This document shows, one piece after another, positions 25,201-32,399 of a stretch of 64,000 nucleotides of DNA. The stretch is from an uncultured Desulfovibrio sp. (GTDB lineage: Bacteria; Desulfobacterota; Desulfovibrionia; Desulfovibrionales; Desulfovibrionaceae): assembly GCA_947038175.1 (NCBI GenBank), contig CAMQVJ010000001.1:1-64000 (forward strand), in the 5' to 3' direction. A program made the translations under genes and the position numbers. The first letter of the stretch is position 1; every line of letters starts with the position of its first letter. The notes under the pieces are model-generated. The model was not told the origin of the DNA. It saw only the letters and a program-made list of their open reading frames with translations, and ran no database searches.

Positions 25201-27200
25201 GTTTCTTCTTTATTAATCTCTTGAACATCTGCTGGAATCAACGCTTCTTTTAGTGCAAGCACCGTTTTATGTAAAATAGGTACAGGCATACAAATACTAT
25301 CAAGTGCTTTCCAAGCATCTCCTAAACTTTGAGAAGAAGGTTCTTTTTGTGCTTTGCCTACTAGTGTAAGCATAGATTCTAATTCTATTATTCCCATTGC
25401 TTTGAATTTTGCAATAAGGTTGGGTGAATACAGCCCTAGCTGAAGCAGATTTTTAAGTACCTCTTTGTTGCCAGTATCTCCTACAGACTTAACTAAGGAA
25501 TCTATGGATGCGTTTGAAGTAATGTATTTCGTACAAAAAGCTTGGTACGTACCATCCAATTTGTCAGAAAATTCAACTTGTAGATCTTCAGGCAAAGAGT
25601 CTAAAGATTCTGCCCTCAAAACATCAATAGTCTCACCATATGTCTTCATTATGGCACTAGCATCGGCATTCAGATCGAATATTTCCTCTGTCAGCTCAGC
25701 ATTTATTTTTACTAATTTATCTTCTAGAAGAGACTGAGGCAAAGGTTCTAAACTTGTTTCAGATATTTCTTCTTGGGAAAACAAAGCATCCTCTACCAGA
25801 CTTTGCATATTATAACTGGTAATCGAATCTTGTGTCATGCCATCTTGAATTTCAATCTCAGAGAAGACAACTTCATTGCCAATACGATCACGCATGTGAC
25901 TTGTTTCTGATAAAAGCGGTGTAATAGTTTCAGCAAACTTGGTGCTAAGTGCTTCAAATTCATCAAAACCCGTATCTTCTGACAAACTTCCTAATACATT
26001 GCGTATATTAGCTACCATGGTGCGTACGCCTTGAGAATCACTGGTAGGATGATTAGCAGAGAGCTTTGTATAGGCGACGTCAGAAAGGAAGACTTTCGCC
26101 TCTTTCATAAAAGCTTTAAATTCATTTTTTAAAGCAGTCGGAATGCGTTCGTTTCTTACCCCAGCCGCATCACGAACAAAAAGGGATGAAAGCATGCCTA
26201 CAACACCAGAATGCGATACAAAAGAGGTAAAAGAACGCTTAAACATCGCTCCAAAATCTGAGCGAAAACGTAAAGGACGTTCCTGACTACCAGTGCTATC
26301 TTGTCCAGCTATTCTACTGGCATTAGAAAGCGTGCTCATTCTACCACTACAAATTTCAGGTTTTAAGAAAATATGCCGAGCTGAACCAGTTTCCTTTGGA
26401 ATAACACTAAAAAGCAATGCTTGATTACCTAAAGGAAGACCATTAGGGCCTTTGGGCAAATCAATACCACGAGCTACATTCTTATGGGAGTTATTGAAAT
26501 CGCCAATATCTGTCTTTTGTGCGGATGTCATATGGCTTGATGTGCGTAAATATTTTTCAGTGTTCTTGTCTAAAAAATCATATAAGCGTCCTGCTGAATC
26601 TTCAACACTAAAGGCTCCAGAAGTAAAACCATTGTCCGCAGAACGAGATTTCCCATCTAGAAAAAGCATAATATCAGCAACATCTTGCGAAGCGGCTTGA
26701 TCTGTCACTGCCTCTAAGCCCTTAAGGGGATCACTGCCATCGAGTATATTTTTTGTTAATGCTTCCCCCCTTAGCATACGAGCGCTTAAATTTTCCACTA
26801 AATTTGCCCTTGCATCTGCTCTTTGCAAGCGTGGCAAACTATTAATCATAGAGGCAAGTTCAGTATTTTTATAGGAACAGCTTTTATTATTAGACAAAGA
26901 AATAGTCACTGTTGTATCAAGCCCACCCGTACGGTGTGCACGGGGAGTACCTTCCTTGAACCACTGAGCAATACGAGCACTACGTCCTTCTTGCACGTTC
27001 GCTTTTACGCTAGCTATTGTAGGGGAAGTGACACTTTGTATACCACGACTTTGTGCTGTAGCAAGGCTTTGCACCATTGCACCAGAGCTGGAAGCATTTG
27101 CCACTGGAGGCTTTACTATATTTTGATCAGTCCCTATAGGACTTGATGTTCCTAAGCCTGTTGATAGTGGTGCATGCATTCCCGTATTTACTTGAGACAT
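22245..27200 (-). CDS. Giant candidate T3SS effector (1651 aa), paralogue of the 848-aa protein
   Basis: The first ~60 residues are Ser/Thr/Ala-rich and disordered, as in T3SS substrates. Residues ~70-330 match the 32400-34946 product closely: ARIAQWFKEGTPRAHRTGG, KNTELASMINSLPRLQRA, DVADIMLFLDGKSRS, AGRLYDFLD..KYLR, and IFLKPE. The middle is mainly helical. Residues ~1330-1560 have alternating beta patterns (SVTGDVPITASASLALG; RVSLGGSVTLAATVSLDLG) that could form a beta-barrel. No known catalytic motif was found. A CesT-type chaperone gene lies 30 bp upstream under a sigma-54 promoter, which supports secretion. GGAG precedes the start. Confidence 0.75.
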   Translation of the reverse strand: MSQVNTGMHAPLSTGLGTSSPIGTDQNIVKPPVANASSSGAMVQSLATAQSRGIQSVTSPTIASVKANVQEGRSARIAQWFKEGTPRAHRTGGLDTTVTISLSNNKSCSYKNTELASMINSLPRLQRADARANLVENLSARMLRGEALTKNILDGSDPLKGLEAVTDQAASQDVADIMLFLDGKSRSADNGFTSGAFSVEDSAGRLYDFLDKNTEKYLRTSSHMTSAQKTDIGDFNNSHKNVARGIDLPKGPNGLPLGNQALLFSVIPKETGSARHIFLKPEICSGRMSTLSNASRIAGQDSTGSQERPLRFRSDFGAMFKRSFTSFVSHSGVVGMLSSLFVRDAAGVRNERIPTALKNEFKAFMKEAKVFLSDVAYTKLSANHPTSDSQGVRTMVANIRNVLGSLSEDTGFDEFEALSTKFAETITPLLSETSHMRDRIGNEVVFSEIEIQDGMTQDSITSYNMQSLVEDALFSQEEISETSLEPLPQSLLEDKLVKINAELTEEIFDLNADASAIMKTYGETIDVLRAESLDSLPEDLQVEFSDKLDGTYQAFCTKYITSNASIDSLVKSVGDTGNKEVLKNLLQLGLYSPNLIAKFKAMGIIELESMLTLVGKAQKEPSSQSLGDAWKALDSICMPVPILHKTVLALKEALIPADVQEINKEETQQTLKQLHMCLVTLSAIVGCMPSEDSQDVTTLTMKDFKKIMDNPPRTAGGLTLDILMQDAYIQLMQIENPEMTQAECINSLPLSQQVSAHACMTELNRIGVVSTAQLESIEKVVLSHLSFNKKIRTSLSRNRSDYGEVQLSLLIRKFASDIIGKPVGTGVSDETLLLFAARKLEVIEEKRANKAGKLVSVAANPDKPTGATILVDHDIAAALARVDGELRKIDTTTAMLPTMMAAQGVSTRDKLVGQTQGYSVLALQRALVSDVKQLSDHDLLVLGLNREIAADQDKLKDFVDARFGVSSGQKNDIEMDWQTSLLLSSYVNAGGKLEDLNLSEGAAKEFAIITAKSNLSEEARAAIIGKLNIVKPSVLAGSFHINLQKGMSKATGYSDIPGRALKILLRAYVDPAHVKSKGVASITVGDVSIDFTKAMTREQLGEGILAVLNSQSMSIVSTKGKSTSADYLQPVVCAHTSIQNMQKGGKSNTELLSQASKKVFFGNKNSAVMQKLSELITIDKQIEVRAELLESAGEALFKMPTFARQRLPLALLVAAKSLGVDSLSAFVSQLHSSDPDRVRESLEHLTTAFKHMGMNEELASNLAIISSVKIRDTDGAFSLKKLTRNLHQSLVTRSFSRKISERMHSSKEVRSALKLEETRESALQVIGTLDSGKSLTLVSQRSLGMSASVTGDVPITASASLALGKSEGITLWRTEDGKSCLTIDRSMFAKGGLSLGALKMLKLNVGVRAEKANGLVFSFPDDEKCAEFTSLFLTQKAIEKDLGLCERVSLGGSVTLAATVSLDLGKPHGFLGRNAIKFGVQPSAGISVTRKTIQEGTNITKSASTVYSANSHQVTHNMQVTTDLSETKLISAKNTASTIIGGKNPIDSARDYCQRMNIPNSVIEEIIAHVSDNKIEHFSLSVVSELKESAHASLIGSKIDDVVNNPDQYEFKHLTLSCSSGPLISKSRHVAAVYQASTNAIGEQQIRFSAP

Positions 27201-27230
27201 GGTATACTCCTACGAATAAAAGAATTTTAT

Positions 27231-27695
27231 TTAAATACGGACCATATTTGCTATACTTTCTAGTGAATCAGAACTTGTTGAGGGCTCTTGCACCCCTTCA
27301 AGGTAATTACGCCAATATCTTGCAGCACCCACAAGGGCAACAAAAACTTCTTCAAACATAGAAGCTTCTTCCGAAGCGTTATCCGAAATTTCTATTAATC
27401 TATGCAAAGAAAGTAAGCCGCTTTCACGATCAATACCAATATTGCCACCTGCCGTGAATCCCCACATATAGTTTCCACAAAGAATTTCATACAAAATATC
27501 GCTATCTTCATTCAGTAGAGGAGCAATGAGCATATTCACCACAAGAGCATTGGCTTCTTCTGAGTAATGAATAATGACGCCCATATCATCATCAAGGGTG
27601 AGTTCTATATTATTTTGATCATCAAAAGAAAATTCTTTACATTCAAGCACGGTAGAAAGATGTTTTACGATAATACCTGCGTGTTCTTTACTCAT
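27231..27695 (-). CDS. CesT-family T3SS chaperone for the giant effector
   Basis: The 154-aa acidic protein has the class I T3SS chaperone pattern: an N-terminal helix (IIVKHLSTVLE), strands with GVIIHYSEEANALVVNMLIAPL, the late helix FEEVFVALVGAARYWRNYL and an acidic character. It is a close paralogue of the 35121-35606 product (shared LCGNYMW, GIDRESGLL, AARYWR). These chaperones dimerise and hold the effector N-terminus ready for secretion. GAGGAG precedes the start. It is the first gene after a sigma-54 promoter (27731-27746). Confidence 0.85.
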   Translation of the reverse strand: MSKEHAGIIVKHLSTVLECKEFSFDDQNNIELTLDDDMGVIIHYSEEANALVVNMLIAPLLNEDSDILYEILCGNYMWGFTAGGNIGIDRESGLLSLHRLIEISDNASEEASMFEEVFVALVGAARYWRNYLEGVQEPSTSSDSLESIANMVRI

Positions 27696-27730
27696 AGTTT
27701 TCTCCTCAAATTGTTAGTATTTATTAGTTA

Positions 27731-27746
27731 AGCAAAAATCGAGCCA
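27731..27746 (-). promoter_or_regulatory. Sigma-54 promoter for chaperone-effector unit 1
   Basis: On the minus strand this reads TGGCTCGATTTTTGCT. It fits TGGCAYR-N4-TTGCW with one mismatch, with GG and GC at the required spacing. Transcription would start about 25 nt before the chaperone ATG. TGCCAA..TTGGCA sites lie 118 and about 254 bp upstream. Confidence 0.75.
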
Positions 27747-27841
27747 AAACACATATTTATATATAAGTATATAAAATCATATAATATTTATAAAATAAGT
27801 CTCTCATCTATACTTGTATATTTATAAATTTTTATCGTGTA

Positions 27842-27858
27842 TGCCAAAAAAGTTGGCA
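27842..27858. promoter_or_regulatory. Candidate enhancer (UAS) for sigma-54 activator
   Basis: TGCCAA-AAAAG-TTGGCA is a perfect 6-bp inverted repeat about 118 bp upstream of the -12 element at 27731-27746. Related sites occur upstream of the other sigma-54 promoter matches in this window. Confidence 0.65.
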
Positions 27859-27977
27859 ATATCATAAAAAAAATCCAGCGTTATCTTTTAGTCTACTCCC
27901 ATAAAAATCAGTATGCTAATATCATCAAATGCCTCTCCGTCCTTATAATGCATAAATATCTTGATAAACATGCTTGC

Positions 27978-27993
27978 TGCCAACTTTTTTGCA
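27978..27993. promoter_or_regulatory. Second candidate UAS of effector unit 1
   Basis: TGCCAA-CTTT-TTTGCA is a variant of the 27842 site with one base less in the spacer. It lies about 254 bp upstream of the promoter. The 27696-28100 gap otherwise holds no gene. Confidence 0.5.
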
Positions 27994-28100
27994 AATTCTA
28001 AAAATAAAGTAGCTTCATCATTATGAAATTTAGCCCTCTCAGAAGAAATTGTGAGATGCCTTGAATTTCAATGTCATACTTGGAAAAAATTATACAGATT

Positions 28101-29075
28101 CTAAAAAGTTATTTTATTTTTATAAGCAAGCACTTTATTAACATAATTTCTTGTTTCAAGAAAAGGAGGTATCCCCTTATGCTTTATCACATTATATGGC
28201 CCAGCATTATAAGCAGCAAGGGCAAGTTCTTCGGTGCCAAACCTATCTAACTGTTCTCGTAGATAGGCACTGCCAGCCATTATACTCATTTTCGCATCAT
28301 AAGGATTAAGCACGCCTAAATACGCTTGTGTTTGAGGCATAATTTGCATAAGCCCTTGCGCTCCTTTTGGAGAGAGTGCATGCGATAAAAAATTTGACTC
28401 TACTTTTATAACCGCTGTGATGAGAGCAGGATTTAATCCAAATTTTAAAGCAGCTTCATTAATAATACTTTGTAATGCTTGTATTTTCATGAAATCTGAC
28501 ATTGAAGGAGCAGAAAGAGAAGGGTTTACAGTAAAAGAGGGGGCACTACTTGGCAAACGCAAATAGTTCGCATACGAAGAGAGAGCATAGACATCTAATG
28601 TATCAATTAAGTGTATTGATTCTTTACTGTTTTCTTCCAATGAAGCGTAAGTATTTTTCTCTTTGCTTTGCAAGCTTTCATGGTTTTGCTTTATATTGTT
28701 TATCTCTGTTTTATTGCCTGTTTTTCCCATTTGATTTATGTCATGAGTCGATCCATACGGATTTTTTGCCTCATATTTTGTATTGAGAGGAGAATGGCTT
28801 TCTTGAGATACAATTTCTACTTTTTTCTGTCGAACAGTGTTAGGTAATAAGGAAGTTTCAGGCACGAGTAAAGCATCAGATTGATTCAAAGGACGCAACC
28901 TAGAGGGTGATTTCATTTCTGTATGATACGTCTCAGATATGATTTGAGATGTACTCTGAGCGCAAGCTATACCTAGAGAAGATTTTTGCCCAATTTGTTC
29001 GGCAAAAGGCACAGAAAAAGATGTAGCGAATAAAAAAATACTCAGCAGAAATATTTTTAGTATTTTATACTTCAT
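28101..29075 (-). CDS. Lytic transglycosylase (SLT domain), T3SS-associated
   Basis: The 324-aa protein has an N-terminal signal/anchor helix (ILKIFLLSIFLFATSFSVPFA), a long low-complexity polar linker, and a C-terminal SLT domain (~205-320) with catalytic Glu in ITAVIKVESNF, SPKGAQGLMQIMP, and ALAAYNAGPYNV. Such enzymes open peptidoglycan so the secretion apparatus can pass through, like VirB1 or IpgF. It is the last gene of the SctQ-SctR-STAS-kinase run. The ribosome site is weak. Confidence 0.9.
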   Translation of the reverse strand: MKYKILKIFLLSIFLFATSFSVPFAEQIGQKSSLGIACAQSTSQIISETYHTEMKSPSRLRPLNQSDALLVPETSLLPNTVRQKKVEIVSQESHSPLNTKYEAKNPYGSTHDINQMGKTGNKTEINNIKQNHESLQSKEKNTYASLEENSKESIHLIDTLDVYALSSYANYLRLPSSAPSFTVNPSLSAPSMSDFMKIQALQSIINEAALKFGLNPALITAVIKVESNFLSHALSPKGAQGLMQIMPQTQAYLGVLNPYDAKMSIMAGSAYLREQLDRFGTEELALAAYNAGPYNVIKHKGIPPFLETRNYVNKVLAYKNKITF

Positions 29076-29103
29076 TTAAATTAACTCTCTGAAAAGATAA
29101 AAC

Positions 29104-29541
29104 TTATTTTGAGTCAGTAGGTAAAGTAAAATAAAGTTCGATAAAATTACTTTTATTTAAATAGCTATAACTATAGTGAGCAACCATTGATTTTATGAGA
29201 AATATCCCCAGTCCGCCAATGGGACGCTCATCAGCATCAAGTTCCGTATCTGGTACTGGTGCTTCTGAAAAAGGATTAAAAGGCTGCCCCCAATCAAGCA
29301 CAGCAAGACAAAAGCAAGGAGTATCATCAAAATCTACCATGCGACAAGTAACTTCTGCCTCACTCAATTTTTCCATATTGTCTTTGTACGCATAGCTAAA
29401 TACATTAACAAGTAATTCTTCCACTGCCAGTTCAACTTGAGGACTTATGCATTTAAATTCATCTGGCAATGCTTTATTAATAAATACATTAACATCAGGA
29501 AGATATACTAATTGAGTAGGAATTTTTATTCTAAGCATCAT
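29104..29541 (-). CDS. RsbW/SpoIIAB-like HATPase (anti-sigma/partner-switch kinase)
   Basis: This HATPase_c protein of about 146 aa has the N box ELLVNVFSYAY, the G1 box LDWGQPFNP and the G2 box GGLGIFLIKS. These kinases phosphorylate a STAS antagonist and bind a target protein. GGAGG lies just before paired ATG codons at 29541 and 29538; the longer TTG start at 29559 would overlap the STAS gene and is less likely. It is next to a STAS gene and in the same locus as a SpoIIE phosphatase, so it completes a BtrW/RsbW-type partner-switching set. Confidence 0.85.
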   Translation of the reverse strand: MMLRIKIPTQLVYLPDVNVFINKALPDEFKCISPQVELAVEELLVNVFSYAYKDNMEKLSEAEVTCRMVDFDDTPCFCLAVLDWGQPFNPFSEAPVPDTELDADERPIGGLGIFLIKSMVAHYSYSYLNKSNFIELYFTLPTDSK

Positions 29542-29551
29542 CCCTCCATAG

Positions 29552-29887
29552 TTAAGCAAGTGCTATTATTGCATCTTCTTGTGTTGCATAAATTTTTAAG
29601 ATTGTATTGAATCCAGATATTTTAAATACTTCTGCAACCATATTCTGCAAAGAACAAAACGCCAAGGTCACTTTTTTTGCACGACTAGCTTTTTCTGCGA
29701 TTAAAATACCACGAAGTCCAGCCGAGCTGATATATTCAAGACCTACAAGGTTAATGAGTAGTTTTGATGCGTTTTCGTCCAATTTTGTACGGAACGTTTC
29801 TTCAAAAAGACTTACAGTGATTGCATCCATTCTGCCCTCAAGGTTGAAAATCAAAATGCCGTCTTTTTCTTCAAAAGAAATATTCAT
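29552..29887 (-). CDS. STAS-domain anti-anti-sigma (antagonist) protein
   Basis: This 111-aa STAS protein has the phospho-site segment LVGLEYISSAGLRGIL, whose conserved Ser is the usual kinase target, and a C-terminal EVFKISGFNTILKIY helix. I chose the ATG at 29887 because AGGGGA lies about 7 nt upstream; the longer frame to 30019 overlaps sctR. It is the substrate of the adjacent HATPase and would be dephosphorylated by the PP2C at 37976-40102 (Bordetella BtrV or RsbV analogue). Confidence 0.88.
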   Translation of the reverse strand: MNISFEEKDGILIFNLEGRMDAITVSLFEETFRTKLDENASKLLINLVGLEYISSAGLRGILIAEKASRAKKVTLAFCSLQNMVAEVFKISGFNTILKIYATQEDAIIALA

Positions 29888-29972
29888 ATATAGTCCCCTG
29901 TTATTTTTGATCGTTGATAATTCATAGAACGCCGTAGTGTTTAGATTACGACTAAAATCTATAATGCTTGTC

Positions 29973-30647
29973 TTATCGATAGCTGAGCAACAAACCTTGA
30001 CTAATTTTAAGCCAACCATCTAATGTTACAAAGAGTAAGAGTTTAAAAGGCAAGGAAATTGTCATAGGTGAAACCATCATCATACCCATAGCAAGCAATA
30101 TATTAGAAATAATAAGGTCAATAGCAATAAAAGGCAAATACAATAAAAAACCAATTTGAAATGCTTTTGTCAATTCTGTAATGGTAAAGGCAGGAACTAA
30201 AATAAGCAAATTACTTTCTGAAATAGAGGCTTGTTCACTTTGTGGCCACACTTGTCTTGCTGTATTTACAAACGCACGTAAAATTTGAGTGTCTGTATTT
30301 TTTTCCAAAAATTCTTTCAAAGGGGCAGAAGCTTGAGTGGAAAGTGCCAAAATTTCTTCTAATTGCATACTATCAGACGTTTGTGTAGATATTTGCTCAG
30401 ACAGTGTCATATTAGAAACAATATCAACCGTCGCTTTCACTGTAGGAGCCATAATAAAAATACTAAGCACCATAGCAAGCCCATTCATAACCATGGCAGG
30501 TGGAATTTGTTGTACCCCAAGAGCATTACGAATAAGAGAAGTAACAACAATAATTTTTACGTAAGATGTTGTCATCATAAGAAGAAAAGGGGCTAGACCT
30601 AAAACAGCCATGCCCATCATAAAATAAAGAGGATTAATACCAGCCAT
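29973..30647 (-). CDS. sctR: T3SS export apparatus protein SctR (FliP/YscR family)
   Basis: The 224-aa integral membrane protein of the export gate matches the FliP/YscR family: LGLAPFLLMMTTSYVKIIVVTSLIRNALGVQQIPP near the N-terminus and PFIAIDLIISNILLAMGMMMVSP near the C-terminus, with a soluble loop in between. I chose the ATG at 30647 over the GTG at 30653. It follows sctQ after about 107 bp, on the same strand. Confidence 0.95.
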   Translation of the reverse strand: MAGINPLYFMMGMAVLGLAPFLLMMTTSYVKIIVVTSLIRNALGVQQIPPAMVMNGLAMVLSIFIMAPTVKATVDIVSNMTLSEQISTQTSDSMQLEEILALSTQASAPLKEFLEKNTDTQILRAFVNTARQVWPQSEQASISESNLLILVPAFTITELTKAFQIGFLLYLPFIAIDLIISNILLAMGMMMVSPMTISLPFKLLLFVTLDGWLKISQGLLLSYR

Positions 30648-30754
30648 ATACACTTCTTCTTGTGTTACAATCTTATTATATTGTAATTCACTGTGTTATA
30701 ATTTGTTAGACATAGAGCATGCATAATAGCGTTTTTGTATTCAAAAAGTATCGC

Positions 30755-32044
30755 TTAAACGCCTAGTTTGGTTATTTGCACGCCAAGCATACCGTCCATA
30801 TCCACTAACCTGCCTCGTCCCATATCTTTTCCATTTACTCTTAAAGTCACGGGTGAATTTTTATCACTACTCAATGCAAATGTATAACCTTCCGTGATAG
30901 ATTGAATATCCGCAATGCTAAGCACTCGCCTTTCTAATTCAAAGCTTACAATAGCTTCAAAATCATCAACAATTTTCTTCATCTGAGCATTGTCCATGCT
31001 TGTATTTTCTATCTTAGTATTTTCTATCCCCGTATCTTGAGCCTCTGTTCCTATAGTACTCTCTTCTTCAGATATAGTATCTTCTTCAAGCATATTATTT
31101 TCTTCAGACATGTTATTTCCTTCGACTTTTTGGATAATAGTTTGCATGCTATGCTTACTCATATTGTCAAGAACAGTCGCCTTATTTCCTTCTAAAGAAC
31201 AAAAAACAAAGGCTTGTTTGCTACAATATAAAGCATAATTTTGGGGAGTATTCTCTAAAGCATTATCTTCGAAATTTCCTGACCCTATACAAAGCTTTAA
31301 ACGAGTAGTCTCAATACTCTCAATAGGTTGAGAGTAATACTCGTCAGGCAAAAGAATATCTCCCATTTCAAGCTGTTTTATTTCTTTTTGAGATAAAATC
31401 ACATGCCCAGCTTCAAAGCTTAATTCAATGGGAAAAGCTTCTATAGCTTCCTTTGTCCATGCACTTTTTTTGCTCATGGGCAACGCTGTTATTTTTTGAA
31501 GCAAAGCATCTATATTTATATTTTGCGGTATAAAAAGATCCACAAACAAACACGAAGCATCACAAGAATGACGTTCATTAAAGGAGATACTGTATTCAAA
31601 AGCAAATCGTGAATAGTTTTCAGAATTATTTGGTAAAAAATCTTTTTTGTTTTCCTCTAAATCCACATAACTCTCAAGCAGTTTAACCGTGGTTTCGAGT
31701 AAACTGGACAGATACTCAACATAAGGTGTCATGCAATGTTCAAGCAATGCCTGTTTTAACTCATAAGGCAAAATAATTTCTTCTTTATTTTCCACATCAT
31801 CAAAGCTTGAATGAGTATAAAGCCAGTTATCATCTTGGAAAGCAATATAACATATAGATTCGCCAATTTGCAAAGAAATTGCACTTGTATAAACAGCAGG
31901 AAAAGGCATAAATAACGGACGAAGCCAACCTTTTTTTACACCTATATCAATCTGCCAAGGATTTTCACGAGTGTAAAGAATATTATTAACACGTGCTTCT
32001 AAAGTTGGCATTTTTATAGTTTCATAAGGCACATAACTATTCAT
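30755..32044 (-). CDS. sctQ: T3SS C-ring/sorting platform protein SctQ
   Basis: This is a 429-aa protein whose last ~70 residues form a SpoA domain (VSFELERRVLSIADIQSI to GRGRLVDMDGMLGVQI). The N-terminal 300 residues are divergent, with an acidic Met/Glu-rich linker near 315-345. SctQ forms cytosolic pods that recruit the ATPase complex and substrates. AGGGA precedes the ATG. I see no strong internal ribosome site for a separate C-terminal product, although other SctQ genes make one. Confidence 0.85.
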   Translation of the reverse strand: MNSYVPYETIKMPTLEARVNNILYTRENPWQIDIGVKKGWLRPLFMPFPAVYTSAISLQIGESICYIAFQDDNWLYTHSSFDDVENKEEIILPYELKQALLEHCMTPYVEYLSSLLETTVKLLESYVDLEENKKDFLPNNSENYSRFAFEYSISFNERHSCDASCLFVDLFIPQNINIDALLQKITALPMSKKSAWTKEAIEAFPIELSFEAGHVILSQKEIKQLEMGDILLPDEYYSQPIESIETTRLKLCIGSGNFEDNALENTPQNYALYCSKQAFVFCSLEGNKATVLDNMSKHSMQTIIQKVEGNNMSEENNMLEEDTISEEESTIGTEAQDTGIENTKIENTSMDNAQMKKIVDDFEAIVSFELERRVLSIADIQSITEGYTFALSSDKNSPVTLRVNGKDMGRGRLVDMDGMLGVQITKLGV

Positions 32045-32399
32045 GATTAGGATCCCTACCGTTACAGATACATGATAATGAGTGTATACTTTCTTACATT
32101 AAAAAGCAAGAAAGTTTAGAGCCCCATAAGATAAACACCCACGTCAATCCTATTTGAAAGGCTTTGCCTCTCGCTCTGCTCTCTATTTCAGTATTTGTTC
32201 GTACCTCACAAACTGAAACGACCTATGGTCGCCCGTTGGGTAGGATACTCTCCACCAAAGGGCATTATGTCCTTTGGAAACCTCGTATTTTAGTATTTTT
32301 TGTAAACAAAGTTTATAAAAAATACATAATGTGGGGGTTAGGGGAGTAAACTCCCCTTTTTCCATAAAAAACATTTTACTTATTTTTTAGCCTCTGTTT
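32045..32399. other. Intergenic stretch with a hairpin, no gene
   Basis: The gap between the 848-aa effector gene and sctQ holds a palindrome GGGGAGT-AA-ACTCCCC (32341-32356) followed by T5 on the plus strand. On the minus strand, the direction of the flanking genes, there is no T-run. Short open frames here have no family match and no ribosome sites. A promoter for sctQ is likely, but no sigma-54 match was seen. Confidence 0.5.

Noticed and set aside
32045..32120. Search for a sigma-54 promoter before sctQ
   Set aside because: A GCAAGAAAG sequence is present, but there is no GG at the needed distance.
32164..32349. 61-residue plus-strand frame between effector 2 and sctQ
   Set aside because: No ribosome site, no family match; overlaps an intergenic hairpin region.
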